From Sinotaia quadrata (taxonomy: Eukaryota > Mollusca > Gastropoda > Architaenioglossa > Viviparidae): a stretch of 64,000 nucleotides of DNA. The position numbers and the translations under genes are program-made. The stretch is taken from the NCBI GenBank assembly GCA_028829895.1, contig CM054178.1, positions 105,373,558 to 105,437,557 on the forward strand. The letters run 5' to 3'. The first letter of the stretch is position 1. Every line of letters begins with the position of its first letter. The notes beneath the pieces were generated by a model, which did not search any database, was not told the origin of the DNA, and worked only from the letters and a program-made list of their open reading frames with translations. Of this stretch, positions 34,976-45,994 are shown piece by piece.

Positions 34976-35655
34976 CATGTCCAGTTTTCATTTTACGACC
35001 CTGTCCTAATTTAGACATTAATCATCAATATTAATTATAGGATAATCTTCAACATTAGCGACAGCTAGACTTGTCTAACTTGTCTCCCTCTCAAATGCCA
35101 CAATCTCAACTTGATTGTTCACTACACCTAGTCGGATAAGTTAGTTGACTTCTTGCCACAATGTTATCTCCCCTTTATTTATAGATTAATAAATATAATT
35201 CTTTATTCTTCTATTCATGGCTCGGCCCCCAGTAGCAATCATGGTCATTACATATACTTATTTAATAACATAGAGAGATAACAGTTATGAAAATTAACAA
35301 TAAAATTTAATAAAAATAAAATAAAATTTGAAACAAGAAAATGAAGAATTTGATTTCCACGAATACAGAATGTTATTGCATGACCTGAAAAGTCACTTTA
35401 CTGTTCACACCATGAAAAATCAAGGTTGCCTTCTGATACTGATTAAAGCCATAGTGCAGTGCAAGTCTGAGTTTTCCAGCACTTGTTAGTGCTATCTACT
35501 GAGTCACTTTATTAAGGTGATGGCAGGTTCCCATTCGAAATGAACAATAGAGGTTCCAGAAAGGTCCTGCAAATTGGTGACCTCTTCAAGAGAAGCAATC
35601 TAGGTGTGTCTAATGAAAGATAACATGGATTAATTCACGTTAATTATGTTTTATA
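34976..35655. other. AT-rich stretch, nothing recognised
   Basis: Contains GTTATCTCCCCTTT at 35164-35177, one of the scattered GTTATCTCCC motifs. No gene is seen. Confidence 0.55.
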
Positions 35656-35757
35656 TATTGCTCCACTTCTGCCTCTATGTCTTGTGAATATACAAATATA
35701 GTATATTGCTCTATTTCTTCCTCTATGTCTAGTGAATATACAAATATAGTATATTTA
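35656..35757. repeat. 48-bp tandem duplication
   Basis: Two copies of ATATTGCTC..CTTC..CCTCTATGTCT and GTGAATATACAAATATAGT at 48-bp spacing. Confidence 0.92.
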
Positions 35758-36160
35758 AACATGTCCTATGAACTATTGAATGGGTATATCAGGAGGATAC
35801 ATACACCAGAACAATTCCTGTTGAGTTATACTTATATGAGGTCAGTGAAGCAATAATTCGTTCTGATTCTGATGCGCCCCCTCTCGGAGACTTCAGTAAT
35901 GAGCAATCCATATGGTAGTCTGGTCTCCGGAATATACTGAGGGGAGACAAGCCCATCACGACTGTCCAGGGCTGGGAACATCCTAAGCCGAAAGGTCCCT
36001 TGCAAGCCCCGGAGAAGAAAAAAAACATTGCAACTAACACCAGCACTCTCTTAGAAATTGATTATGGTTTTCACTCATTAAATGTGCATTAAAAGAGACT
36101 GAATCAAGATTATGAGCCAAATCTGAATTGTGTAGTTAAGTTTAGGAGTAGAACTATTTA
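35758..36160. other. Unique stretch, nothing recognised
   Basis: Slightly GC-richer at 35870-36010. A minus-strand frame at 35789-36046 has no recognisable domain. Confidence 0.5.
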
Positions 36161-36226
<66 letters not shown>

Positions 36227-36236
36227 CGTGCGTGTT
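36161..36236. repeat. (TG)n microsatellite
   Basis: About 30 TG units ending in GCGTGCGTGCGTG. Confidence 0.97.
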
Positions 36237-36589
36237 GTAGCTATTACGATGTTAATAATTAATATGCAATTGATTTTAATTTTTAAAACTTATTTGTTAT
36301 TTATCTTTCTACATTGTATACTATTTGAACATTTGTCATAGGCTTGGGGTTTAAATAAATGCAAAATGAATCAGATCACCGACATTTTAAAAAATACGAC
36401 CCAGAGCTAATTCTAGCCCTAGGGGGGTATAACTAGTCGTTATAATTATTCATTGTAACGGATCCTGCGTGCGAAGTCTTTCCTAAGTGGTGATTGCTAA
36501 ATAATTTGCTTACCTGTAAAATAACTTACTAAAATAACCGGAACAGTGAATAAAATAAGTCAATACTGAAAGTTAATGATAAATTGATG

Positions 36590-36975
36590 GTGTTAATTAA
36601 CAATGCAAGTGAGTGGTGTCGGTGAATAATTTCAATGAATGGTGACAGTGAGTAGTGTTAGTCAATGGTTTTGGTGAATTCTTTCATTGAAAGTTGTCAG
36701 TAAATGTTGACTGAATTGTGTCGGACCAGTAGATAGTGTCAATCAATGGTGTCAGTAAACGATGTTATGGAAGAGTGAGAGTGAAACATGAAAGTGAATT
36801 GTGACAGTAAATAATATTAATGAATGGAATAATTGAGTCAAGTCAGTAAATGCGGTCACTGAAATGTATCAGTGAATTGTGACAATGATCGATGACAATT
36901 GAATTGTGTCAGTTAATAATATCAACGAATGTGTTAGTAATTAGTTTCAGTGAGTGATTTCAATTAATGGTGTCA
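36590..36975. repeat. Degenerate GTCAGTGAATGGT-type minisatellite, second block
   Basis: Loose repeats of GTGTCAGTGAATGATG and AATGGTGTCAGTAAA, the same motif as 34690-34975, which lies about 1.6 kb upstream. The intervening sequence lacks it apart from isolated traces. Confidence 0.82.
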
Positions 36976-37319
36976 CAGTGTGTGTGAAATAATACTTTAG
37001 AGATGTGTTCTTGTTTTTAATGCATATATTATTTTAAATAATAAAAACTGACATTCAATGAGAAATTATTACGAAGTTTAAAAGTAAAATAAAGCGGAGC
37101 AGAAAATGAGCAATCAGTCCTACATTATTCCCCTAATAAAAACTAAAAGCAGATATGAAAGTAATTTCAAAAAAGTAAGAAATTTGAAAGATGTATATGT
37201 CAGTGATTAAATCATTTCTCCATTATTTTAATACAAGCTGACAAATTGTCGAATAATTGTGATGACAGAAATAGTCGTTTAATTATAGCCAGAATCTATA
37301 AATCAATATAAGATTTCCT
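36976..37319. other. AT-rich stretch, nothing recognised
   Basis: No gene or repeat that I can support. Confidence 0.6.
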
Positions 37320-37860
37320 AAACTAACATCCACGGCTTCGTCCTTTGTGGCTGTGCAGCCATATAACTACACGTATTCTTGGACGATAACTCCCCACTGA
37401 CGTACATTACAACAGGACGTCCGAAAGAGCTTCTGAAGACCCACTCTCCTCCGCATTCTCTCCCTTGCTTGATGTCAAACCTCTCCAAACTCAGCCGTCT
37501 CTTTCCTACTCCTTTTAGCTTGTCTCCCCTTCTTTCGCTAATGACCTCCGGTGAGAATCATGTCGCCACCATCCAACTAGGCACCCACCCACCCATTCCA
37601 CTCTCCCACCCTACCCCCACCTCCTCTCAGGCCATTCTGGTCCCTGGGACCCTCTCGATCTTGCGCATTCCCTGGTTTCCTCGCAGTACTAGCTGCCTGC
37701 ATGTGCGTAAGGGCTGAGGGCTTGCCTGCAAATGAGAAGATTTTCACTTCAATTTTCTCGCCCCGGACCGCCAAATCCGCCATTTCCCGCGGGGATCTGT
37801 GCAACCTTCCCTGCCCGTACTAGTCCCTCCAGACCTTGATGTGAGTCATATGGGATATAC
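37320..37860. promoter_or_regulatory. GC-rich unique island, candidate regulatory or exon
   Basis: The most C-rich unique segment of the window, with CpGs at 37738-37800 (CTCGCCCCGGACCGCC, TCCGCCATTTCCCGCGGGG). An E2F-like TTTCCCGC lies at 37783-37790. A pyrimidine tract ends TTTTAG at 37519 and GTGC|GTAAGG occurs near 37706, but the frame between them encodes no recognised domain. Open frames exist on both strands (37379-37717 plus, 37577-37804 minus), so coding direction, if any, is undecided. Confidence 0.33.
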
Positions 37861-39943
37861 TGTTATTGACGCTGGCAATGAGATGTTTTAATTCCAAGAA
37901 CTATTTGTGATGTGTATATTTTAAGTTTGCTCACTGAGTTAAAGAAGATACAACCAAAGTATTTCCAATGGGGTACAGGCAGTTCATTATCGTTAAAGCG
38001 GTACACGAGTGAACATGCAGTAAACTAAAATTATTGCATTATTTGTACCGCATGTACTTTCCTTGCATTATCAGTACCTAATGTGTTAATGTGAATATTA
38101 ATTGACTGCTTCTGGACAGAGTAGAGAGGTATTGAAAGTTAAAATTGAAGAATTGTAATTCAAAACTATATTAGTAAGGGTAGGATTGAAGAGATACGTG
38201 CTGTACATTTTTCCAGTTACGCGTGAATGATTTAAGTTGTATGCAGATTTTTGTGTGTGGGTTCATATTCTGAGTATTTGAAAACCTCGACAGTTATGAG
38301 ACAATGCTATTGCAAAGGCTGTATTTCAATTACTAAATCTCAAAATTTCAGAAGAGGAATGAAATAACGGGGCAATAATAATAACTGGTACAAGCAGCAA
38401 GGCATATAGGTGATGTATGTAGAACAGATGAACAGAGAGACTGGAAAACAACCCATCATTGTGCACGTGATGAGTGACGTAAAATGACATAATAGGAGGG
38501 AAGATTGGCATCTGTATTGTAACAAAAGGTGTAATTGTTTAATGCCTGCAGAAATTTAATTACTATTCCTACAGACCTATCAGGTAAGTCAGCGTTGGAA
38601 GGGAAGATCCGTAATAAACTACATAACAGTGAAGAATTTTATTTACATATAGTCCAACCATTTGACTGGGGAGTAAAAGGGAGAAGGTATATTCTATTTT
38701 TCTCCAACTTTTTACTGAGTTAAAATGCTTAAGGAGAATGTGTGTATTTTATTTACTTTGAGAGTGAACGAATTATCTTTAAGATGTATTAATGAATTAT
38801 TTTCTTTCTGCTTAATGTAGTGTAAAATGTGAATTTAGGAATATTACTGAGTTTCACATTAATTTTGCTCATCTTTAATAAAATGCTTAAAAGTTGCATA
38901 AAATTGTTTGCAGGTGTGACAGGTTATTTTAAAAATGATGAGAGAGTGTCTTAATTTATGAGAATATTATCATCTCTTCAGGTCTATGATAAATAGACAT
39001 CTCTCAATTTGCGGGCAACGGTCTGAAAGAGTAACCTCCCCATATCCTTTCATGAGCAGCCCCCAGTATTGTAAATAAACGCAACAGTATAATTGTGACC
39101 TGCCAAATGTCCTGCAACGTGTAGTGGTTCATCCTCTTCAAAGACCTACTACACCCGTCTTATTAATTATTACACCACCATCACTACTCCTGACCTTTTA
39201 ACCCAGTTAAAAACACGAGGTCAAGGGCATTAATAAAATAGAAATAAAAAGAAATTATTAGAAAAAAAATTAACTACACACTACACAGCAATACACAATT
39301 GATCAAGTACAAATAATGACATAGTCAACGAATACCTACAAAGATACATGGAATATATCAAGGCTGAAAAACACATGATTTTAGTTCACTTGGTAATTGT
39401 CTATTATTAAAGTTCTTGAAATTTACTCGAGCCCTCCATAGAGGCCAATATTTATTGACAGTGTTACTTCAATCACCACTGACAATGCACATCACAAAGT
39501 AAGGAAAGTTCAAGGTTCGTTTCATGAAATGTCAGCATGACCTGAATCGAACTTTTGTTTCTCTGCCTCTTCCAACTTCGCCTTCACCAGCTCACTTCAC
39601 GGCCATAACCTACACTTCTCATCAAATTTAAGTTATTCTTATACATTTACATATTTTACATATGTGTGCAACAGAAAGTTGTACGTGTATTATACACCAC
39701 GGTTGAACGAATAATAACCTCAAAAGCTTTGAAAATGATCACGTAGAGATAGAACAATGCCAATCTGAGGTGACAATCATTAAAGCTGGCGAAATCGACT
39801 TAGTAACATAGTGAGCAGTGCATACATGCATACCCTGTAATATCGTTAACACATTTCAAGGGACAGCAGTACATGGTAATGTGAAGGTGCATAAATTGGA
39901 AAATAAAGCCCACATTTGCATCATTGCTGACGGGACCCCATGA
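37861..39943. other. AT-rich stretch, nothing recognised
   Basis: No gene, RNA or repeat family recognised on either strand. Confidence 0.6.
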
Positions 39944-40105
39944 GAGAAGCAGCGAAGGGCAGTTGGCAGAGAGAACAAAGGGAGACTACTAATAAGTGTA
40001 AGAAGCATCACAAGTTGCGTTGGCAGAGAGAATAAAGGGAGACTACTAATACGTGTAAGTCTGTAAGAAGTATCAAAAGTTCCGTTAGCACAGAGAACGA
40101 AGCGC
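39944..40105. repeat. Minisatellite of about 62-70 bp, 2.5 copies
   Basis: GTTGGCAGAGAGAA(C/T)AAAGG, GAGACTACTAATA and GTGTAAGAAG(C/T)ATCA recur. The second copy carries a short GTAAGTCT insertion. Confidence 0.88.
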
Positions 40106-40359
40106 ATTAATGTGCGTACAAAAAACAATAAAAGGACTCGTCTAATTTTTATTTGCATATGTTTGTGTTTATTTTATTAAATCGTATTTAATTTCAGAGG
40201 TGTTAATAAATGTTCATGTTATTTCGATACAACTGTATAGTCGTGGCTTTGCTGTGATGACAAATTCATTGAATTTTGGCCGCCATACCAAAGAATGGAA
40301 TCCGTGATCTTGGAATTTTACAAAAGATGATTACAGCATGTATAAAGTATTTGAATCTT
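40106..40359. other. Unique spacer, nothing recognised
   Basis: AT-rich, no signal. Confidence 0.6.
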
Positions 40360-40608
40360 GTGTGAGATAAAGTCTGGTTAACTTGTGTGAGATAAAGTCT
40401 GGTTAACTTATGAGATAAAGTCTGGTTAACTTGTGTGAGATAAAGTCTGGTTAACTTGTGTGAGATAAAGTCTGGTTAACTTATGAGATAAAGTCTGGTT
40501 AACTTGTGTGAGATAAAGTCTGGTTAACTTATGAGATAAAGTCTGGTTAACTTGTGTGAGATAAAGTCTGGTTAACTTGTCTGAGATAAAGTCTGGTTGA
40601 CTTGTATT
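40360..40608. repeat. 25/23-bp minisatellite, 10 copies
   Basis: Units of GAGATAAAGTCTGGTTAACTT carry either TGTGT or TAT before GAG. Order of the long (L) and short (S) types: L L S L L S L S L L. The minus strand stays open for about 60 codons because stop codons are absent from the unit. Confidence 0.95.
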
Positions 40609-41073
40609 CATGTTAACGTTGAAATTTTATCGAGAATTGTGTGTGTTTACTAAAGATTTGCTAAAGTTTTAATGTTTCTTGTTATACAATTTTAGGGCAG
40701 TGTTCAGTGCAGGAAGTTTATATATTTTGATGGTGGACATTGTAATGTTTAATTGCCTGATACTTTTCTCGATAAGGTCATTAATTTAGTTTTGTTATCC
40801 AGCTAACTAACCTTAGTAAGATTTGCTATGCATTTTGTTTAAATTGGCTTATTAAATCTCCCTAGGTCGATTCTTACGTCAGTCAATCTCTAGGTCGATT
40901 CGGACGCCGTGAATGATCGTTATTGTGCTGGTCACAAGAATGAACATGCTGTGTTGGTGTACATAATGAAATTGATCCGGATGTGTCTGGGTCCAAAAGA
41001 CCAAGCACTGTGAATACGTAGAGCAAGAGCAAGATTGTTTGTCAATGACCGGACTTGTTCGTTTGGGCAGGAA
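40609..41073. other. AT-rich stretch, nothing recognised
   Basis: A partial duplication CTAGGTCGATTC occurs at 40863 and 40892. No gene is seen. Confidence 0.55.
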
Positions 41074-41298
41074 ATTCACTCTTATTACATGACAACATAC
41101 ATTTTGTTCTGTGACATTACGACTCTATTCACTCTTATTACATGACAACATACATTTTGTTCTGTGACATTACGACTCTATTCACTCTTATTACATGACA
41201 ACATACATTTTGTTCTGTGACATTACGACTCTATTCACTCTTATTACATGACAACATACATTTTCATACATTTTGTTCTGTGACATTACGACTCTATT
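41074..41298. repeat. 53-bp minisatellite, 4 copies
   Basis: ATTCACTCTTATTACATGAC, AACATACATTTTGTTCTG and TGACATTACGACTCT at exact 53-bp spacing. The last copy has an internal duplication of the CATACATTTT segment. Confidence 0.96.
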
Positions 41299-41768
41299 CG
41301 AATCGTGTATTTATTCGATATGGGGTCGATATCACAATGGTTTTTTTCTCCGAAATATAAATATTTGTTATGCGTTTTATTTATTTTTATATATAAAAAA
41401 ATCTTCATTGTAATTTGACCTTGCCCTAAAATGGAATCTGCGGATTGACCCTGGGTAGGAGTTGGACAGCTGAATCACTGAATGTAAATCAACTAAGAAA
41501 ACATTGAAATTATAAAACTACATTTTCCTACCTGAACAGGAACCATTACGCGGCTATTTATTATTATAGACAAGGGTATATTTATTAGCCCGAACTCCTA
41601 ACTGTAGCAGGAACTTTATATTGTAATAGATAGACGGACCGTGGGCTGCTATCGTGCTTATTTATACTTAATAATTTATACTTTTACTGTAAATTAATTG
41701 AGTAAATATGATAATAATGAGACATCATCCCACGCTCAAATAGAATTTTACTATAGCAGTTTGGGGAA
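41299..41768. other. AT-rich stretch, nothing recognised
   Basis: No gene or repeat that I can support. Confidence 0.6.
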
Positions 41769-41940
41769 TCTGGAGCAGTAGAATGTAAGACGTCGGAGGA
41801 GGAGGGGTATTATAGGAAAATCTGCAACAGTAACACGTAAAACACCGGGGGAGGGATTATAGAGGAATCTGGAACAGTAACACGTAAGACGCCGGGGGAG
41901 GGATTATAGAGGAATCTGGAACAGTAACATGTAAGACGTT
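41769..41940. repeat. 47-bp minisatellite, about 3.5 copies
   Basis: GGGATTATAGAGGAATCTGG, AACAGTAACACGTAAGACG and CCGGGGGAG. The first unit is diverged (GTCGGAGGAGGAGGGG). Confidence 0.9.
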
Positions 41941-41989
41941 AGCGGAATAGAGCCTCACGAACTGTTAATAAAATAAGACTAGGGTGATT

Positions 41990-42085
41990 TCCTATACTAC
42001 ATGACTACCTGTATTGGATGACAACTTCTAGTTAACTACCTGAATTATATGAGTGTCTGTTCTACTTGACTATCTGTACTACATG
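41990..42085. repeat. Degenerate short-unit array of about 20-25 bp
   Basis: ACTACATGACTACCTGTA, AACTACCTGAATTATATGA and CTACTTGACTATCTGTA recur with shifts. Confidence 0.65.
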
Positions 42086-42684
42086 ATTAATGACTTTTGG
42101 TACGTTGTTTCTTATCTGTTTTCTTACATGAGGTTCATTAACAAAGTCAAGATTTTAATATCAAATTTATGGCATCAGCTTCAAAATATTTTATGCACAT
42201 CTTCACCTTCAGTTAGTGATATATATATATATATATATAAGAAATAATTCTTTAAAAAGAAAACTCTTGTGTCATGAAAAATTTTACTTTAGCACAACGA
42301 ATGATCTCGGATTCAGTAGCGAAGGTGGTGAGTGAAAATATACGCTATTTCTATAAAACAAACATTAACGAAAACACTGAATTTATAGTAGTGCAATATC
42401 ACACTGATAATTTCTTTGCAACATTATTGTAATAATCATAGAATTTATTTGAATTTACCTCAGTGCGTATATGTTGTGGTTTTATATATATATACGTGTG
42501 TGTGTGCGTGTGTGTGTAGTGGAGGGGGTATTCCTCATATTTGAAAATTATTCACAACTTTCCGACCTCGCCAATGAAGTAAAACTATGTTTGTAAGGGG
42601 ATTTCCATTTTAAATTCTTAAGAAAACACTTCTAAAATTACGCATTATCTGTAAATAAATTCTAAGTCCGAGTAGGATTCAATG
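42086..42684. other. AT-rich stretch, nothing recognised
   Basis: TA runs at 42219-42238 and 42483-42493, a GTGT run at 42496-42518. No gene is seen. Confidence 0.55.
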
Positions 42685-43080
42685 CCAGACGTTTGCCACC
42701 ACAAAGCAAAAACAGACCACAAAACAAGAATCTATGACGTGTTACAAACCACAAAACAAAGCCTTCTGACTGGAGACGATCACAAAACAAAACTCTGTGA
42801 CATGTCACAGATACAAACAAACTCTATGGCATGTCACAGACAAAAAAAAACCCAAAGCTCTATGACTTGTCACAGACATCAAAACAAGGCTCTGTAATAG
42901 ACTACAAAGGTTCTATGGCATGCGATAGACCACTAGCCCCAAGTTCTTATGACAGATCATAAAATAAGACTATAATGTCTCACAGATACAAGGCTCTTTG
43001 ATCAAGGCACTACAGATCAAAAGCTAGGTTCTATGTCAAATCACAGATCACAAAATAAAGATTCAAAGACGTATCATTGA
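42685..43080. repeat. Degenerate minisatellite of about 37-40 bp
   Basis: CACAAAACAA(A/G)(A/G)CTCT, ATGACNTGTCACAGA and variants recur about ten times with many indels. The palindrome GACATGTC recurs. An old, decayed array. Confidence 0.82.
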
Positions 43081-43609
43081 CTAGCGCACATCCTATATCG
43101 ACGGGTGGCATTATTCTGATCTATTTCAACCCGTTCTTTTCAGATACAATAACAGGAACACAGAGCTATATGGTGGATTTTCTCATGTTTTAAGCAGTAG
43201 ATTAAACATCATTTTCTGAAACTTTATTTACGGTTGCTTATGCACAAACCCAATTAATATATGATTGCAGGTACTGCCAACAGGTTTGAAAATCTCAAAT
43301 TTACCACAAATTAAATAATAAAGGCGGGGCAACATTACTTTATAAACACAAGCGACTGTGTGGATATCCATCAGATGTCACAAATCTAAGGGTCACACTC
43401 TGTCACAAAAACAAACCCTCAAAATCGATATGATAAAAAAGAAAGTAACTCTTTGGACATTATTATTAATTTTAACAGGATTTATTACATCTAGGAAAAA
43501 AGTCAGCGGTCAATCAAACTACTCAGAAGTGGCGTACACAGCTTACAACAGACTCTATTCAATATAATGTGATCGCATGCACGCAAGCGAACGCACAATG
43601 CCTAAACTT
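43081..43609. other. Unique stretch, nothing recognised
   Basis: A 69-codon plus-strand frame at 43358-43567 has no recognised domain. Confidence 0.55.
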
Positions 43610-44130
43610 TGCCTATTTCACTTCTCGATCCTTCTCGGCCGTACGGTCGGGCTAAACTGCTAAGCGTAATAACCATGCAAATGAAGGGAGGTAATCAGAT
43701 TGCTGTCGGCAGACGCCTGGCGTCCCGAATGTAGATACTGCAGATGGCACCCAGAGCTGGGACGTCAAAATCTGCCCTGTCGACTGGTCCCACCAGTCCT
43801 TACTATGCCACGTAACGGCATTCACCAAGCAGCGGGCCTGTGAATTCATTGCGCCCAAACGTAATTTAATTGGAAGGAAAATAAGAGCTTTAATGAGCTG
43901 CAGACCACAGTATCGACACTTGCAGTCCAAAAATCTTGCTTTCAGCTGTTCTGGGTTCTCGGCTGCCGTCTTTGCCTTGCCCTTCCCTCCGCTTCAGCGC
44001 TTAAATCCGCATTTAGAGCACGTCCCGATTCGGTTCGATACTATTACAAGAGGTCGAAGGGTTATTGACATGGGGATTTGGTCCTGAGACATTGGGGCTG
44101 TTGTGAGTTGTGAGTCCATAGAGAATAAGG
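43610..44130. promoter_or_regulatory. GC-richer unique island, candidate enhancer or CNE
   Basis: Non-repetitive and CpG-containing, with no frame that I recognise on either strand. An octamer ATGCAAAT (POU/Oct site) is at 43675-43682, homeobox-type TAATTTAATTGG at 43863-43874, and TTTAATGAGC near 43890. A cluster of POU and homeodomain words in an otherwise AT-rich desert resembles a developmental enhancer. Conservation would need to be tested. Confidence 0.33.
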
Positions 44131-45171
44131 AATGATCGGTCTGGTGGCCAGTTTTGGCAATAACGAAACCCTTGTTTATTCACGCTTGTTTGTGCAGTAA
44201 AGACGATCATTACTTGTTTGTCTGCTCCAACAAAGACGTTTCATTCACCATCCTCTGTTTGGGAGACGCGACCAAATGGTGTCCGTATACATTAATTTAA
44301 ATTTGTTCGTGTAACAATCAAATGCAAAATGAGTGACTCGCCCTCACAACTCTTGTTTCTTGTTTATTACAAGAGTTTCGACTGACGTATTGACAGAATA
44401 AGTGGTTAGTACATAAGGCATCAAGAGCAGTAGTGTTTTAAGCGATCGTTTATGTTTAATAGGTTTTGGTAACAGAGATTCAACCGGAGTGGAGAAATAA
44501 TATATTGCAATAAAGATAAAGAAGGGAGACAAAGATTTCTTTGTAATTTTTTAAAGTTAAATATGACACATTGTACATATATTTCATCAGATTTCTTTTT
44601 AAATCTTTTCTTGCTTAAAGTGAGATGTTGTATAATTATTTGATCGCAGAAATATGACAGTGTACGTTAATTTTCAATGAATAAAAAGGAAATACAATAA
44701 ATGTTAAATGCACTACAAAATCAAAACACAAACCCTGACAGTTTGTTATACGCGACTTAGAACAAGCAGAATAATTGGAAGTTATTAGACCACTAGCAGA
44801 GACTGAAATGAGGAAGATCATTATCACAGTCATCCGATAAAAAAAAAAGTATAATTGCTAGTGATAGAAAATCTTATAGACGTGGCTGATTCTCAAGGTT
44901 TGTATTGAAACACGTTTTCTACCTAAATTGCATTGTACAGGTAGTTTTAAACCTGATGCCAAGAAACTCGATCAACTCTAGGTCGCCAATAATAGACAAA
45001 CTTTAAACAATATTACTGACCATCACCAATGATAGACAGATTTTTTTAATGCAATCTCTATCTTTCCTCCAGAACATAATAATAATTATTGCTTTTTACT
45101 GTTCACTAACTTATATAAGTCTTCATCAGAGACCAATTAACCGATAGCAACATCGGACGTGTTCACAGTCT
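44131..45171. other. AT-rich stretch, nothing recognised
   Basis: No gene or repeat that I can support. Confidence 0.6.
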
Positions 45172-45642
45172 ATACTCAAGTTGTCCAACAGTGACGTGCG
45201 ATAGACCAATGGTTCCCATTCTATGCTCAAGTTGTCCAACAGTGACGTGCGATAGACCAGTGGTTCCCATTCTATACTCAAGTTGTCCAACAGTGACGTG
45301 CGATAGACCAGTGGTTCCCATTCTATGCTCAAGTTGTCCAACAGTGACGTGCAATAGACCAGTGGTTCCCATTCTATGCTCAAGTTGTCCAACAGTGACG
45401 TGCAATGGACCAGTGGTTCCTATTCTATACTCAAGTTGTCCAACAGTGACGTGCGATAGACCAGTGGTTCCCATTCTATACTCAAGTTGTCCAACAGTGA
45501 CGTGCGATAGACCAGTGGTTCCCATTCTATGCTCAAGTTGTCCAACAGTGACGTGCGATGGACCAGTGGTTCCTATTCTATACTCAAGTTGTCCAACAGT
45601 GACGTGCGATAGACCAGTGATTCCCATTCTGTGGTCCATGGT
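45172..45642. repeat. 51-bp minisatellite, 9 copies
   Basis: CAAGTTGTCCAACAGTGACG, TGCGATAGACCAGTGGTTCC and ATTCTATNCT at exact 51-bp spacing (unit starts 45191 to 45599), with A/G and C/T variants. The unit is a multiple of three and stop-free in one plus and two minus frames, giving open frames of 88-161 codons without any non-repeat domain. Confidence 0.96.
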
Positions 45643-45826
45643 GCAATATCAGGTGGTCTGCTACTGCGCTATGTAGTTGGGAAAGTGGTCTTTAGATGCA
45701 AAAAGTGGCGAATAGACCAACTGTAGACCATTTTATAGGAAAGCAATGAAACAGTCATGTAGGAAAGATGTTGAAGTGCATGCTTGTGCATTAAATACTC
45801 GTACATTTCAGCTCTTAATTGCAATA

Positions 45827-45985
45827 CTGGTATATTTCAACACACATGTGTAGTACAAGTATATTTCAACACTCATTTGTAGTACATTTCAACACACATT
45901 TGTAGTACAAGTATATTTCAACACACATTTGTAGTACAAGTATATTTCAATTCTCATTTGCAGTACAAGTAAATCTGAACATACA
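45827..45985. repeat. Minisatellite of about 29 bp, 5 copies
   Basis: TATATTTCAACACACATTTG and TAGTACAAG are repeated with one shortened unit (lacking CAAGTATAT). It lies immediately upstream of copy E of the TGTGAC repeat. Confidence 0.92.
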
Positions 45986-45994
45986 TATAAACAG

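Noticed and set aside
37379..37717. 112-codon frame in the C-rich island as a coding exon
   Set aside because: Pro/Ser-rich translation from C-rich DNA, with an equally open frame on the other strand; kept only as a candidate regulatory or exon island.
45163..45676. Frames of about 160 codons on both strands
   Set aside because: By-product of the stop-free 51-bp unit; no non-repeat sequence of note.
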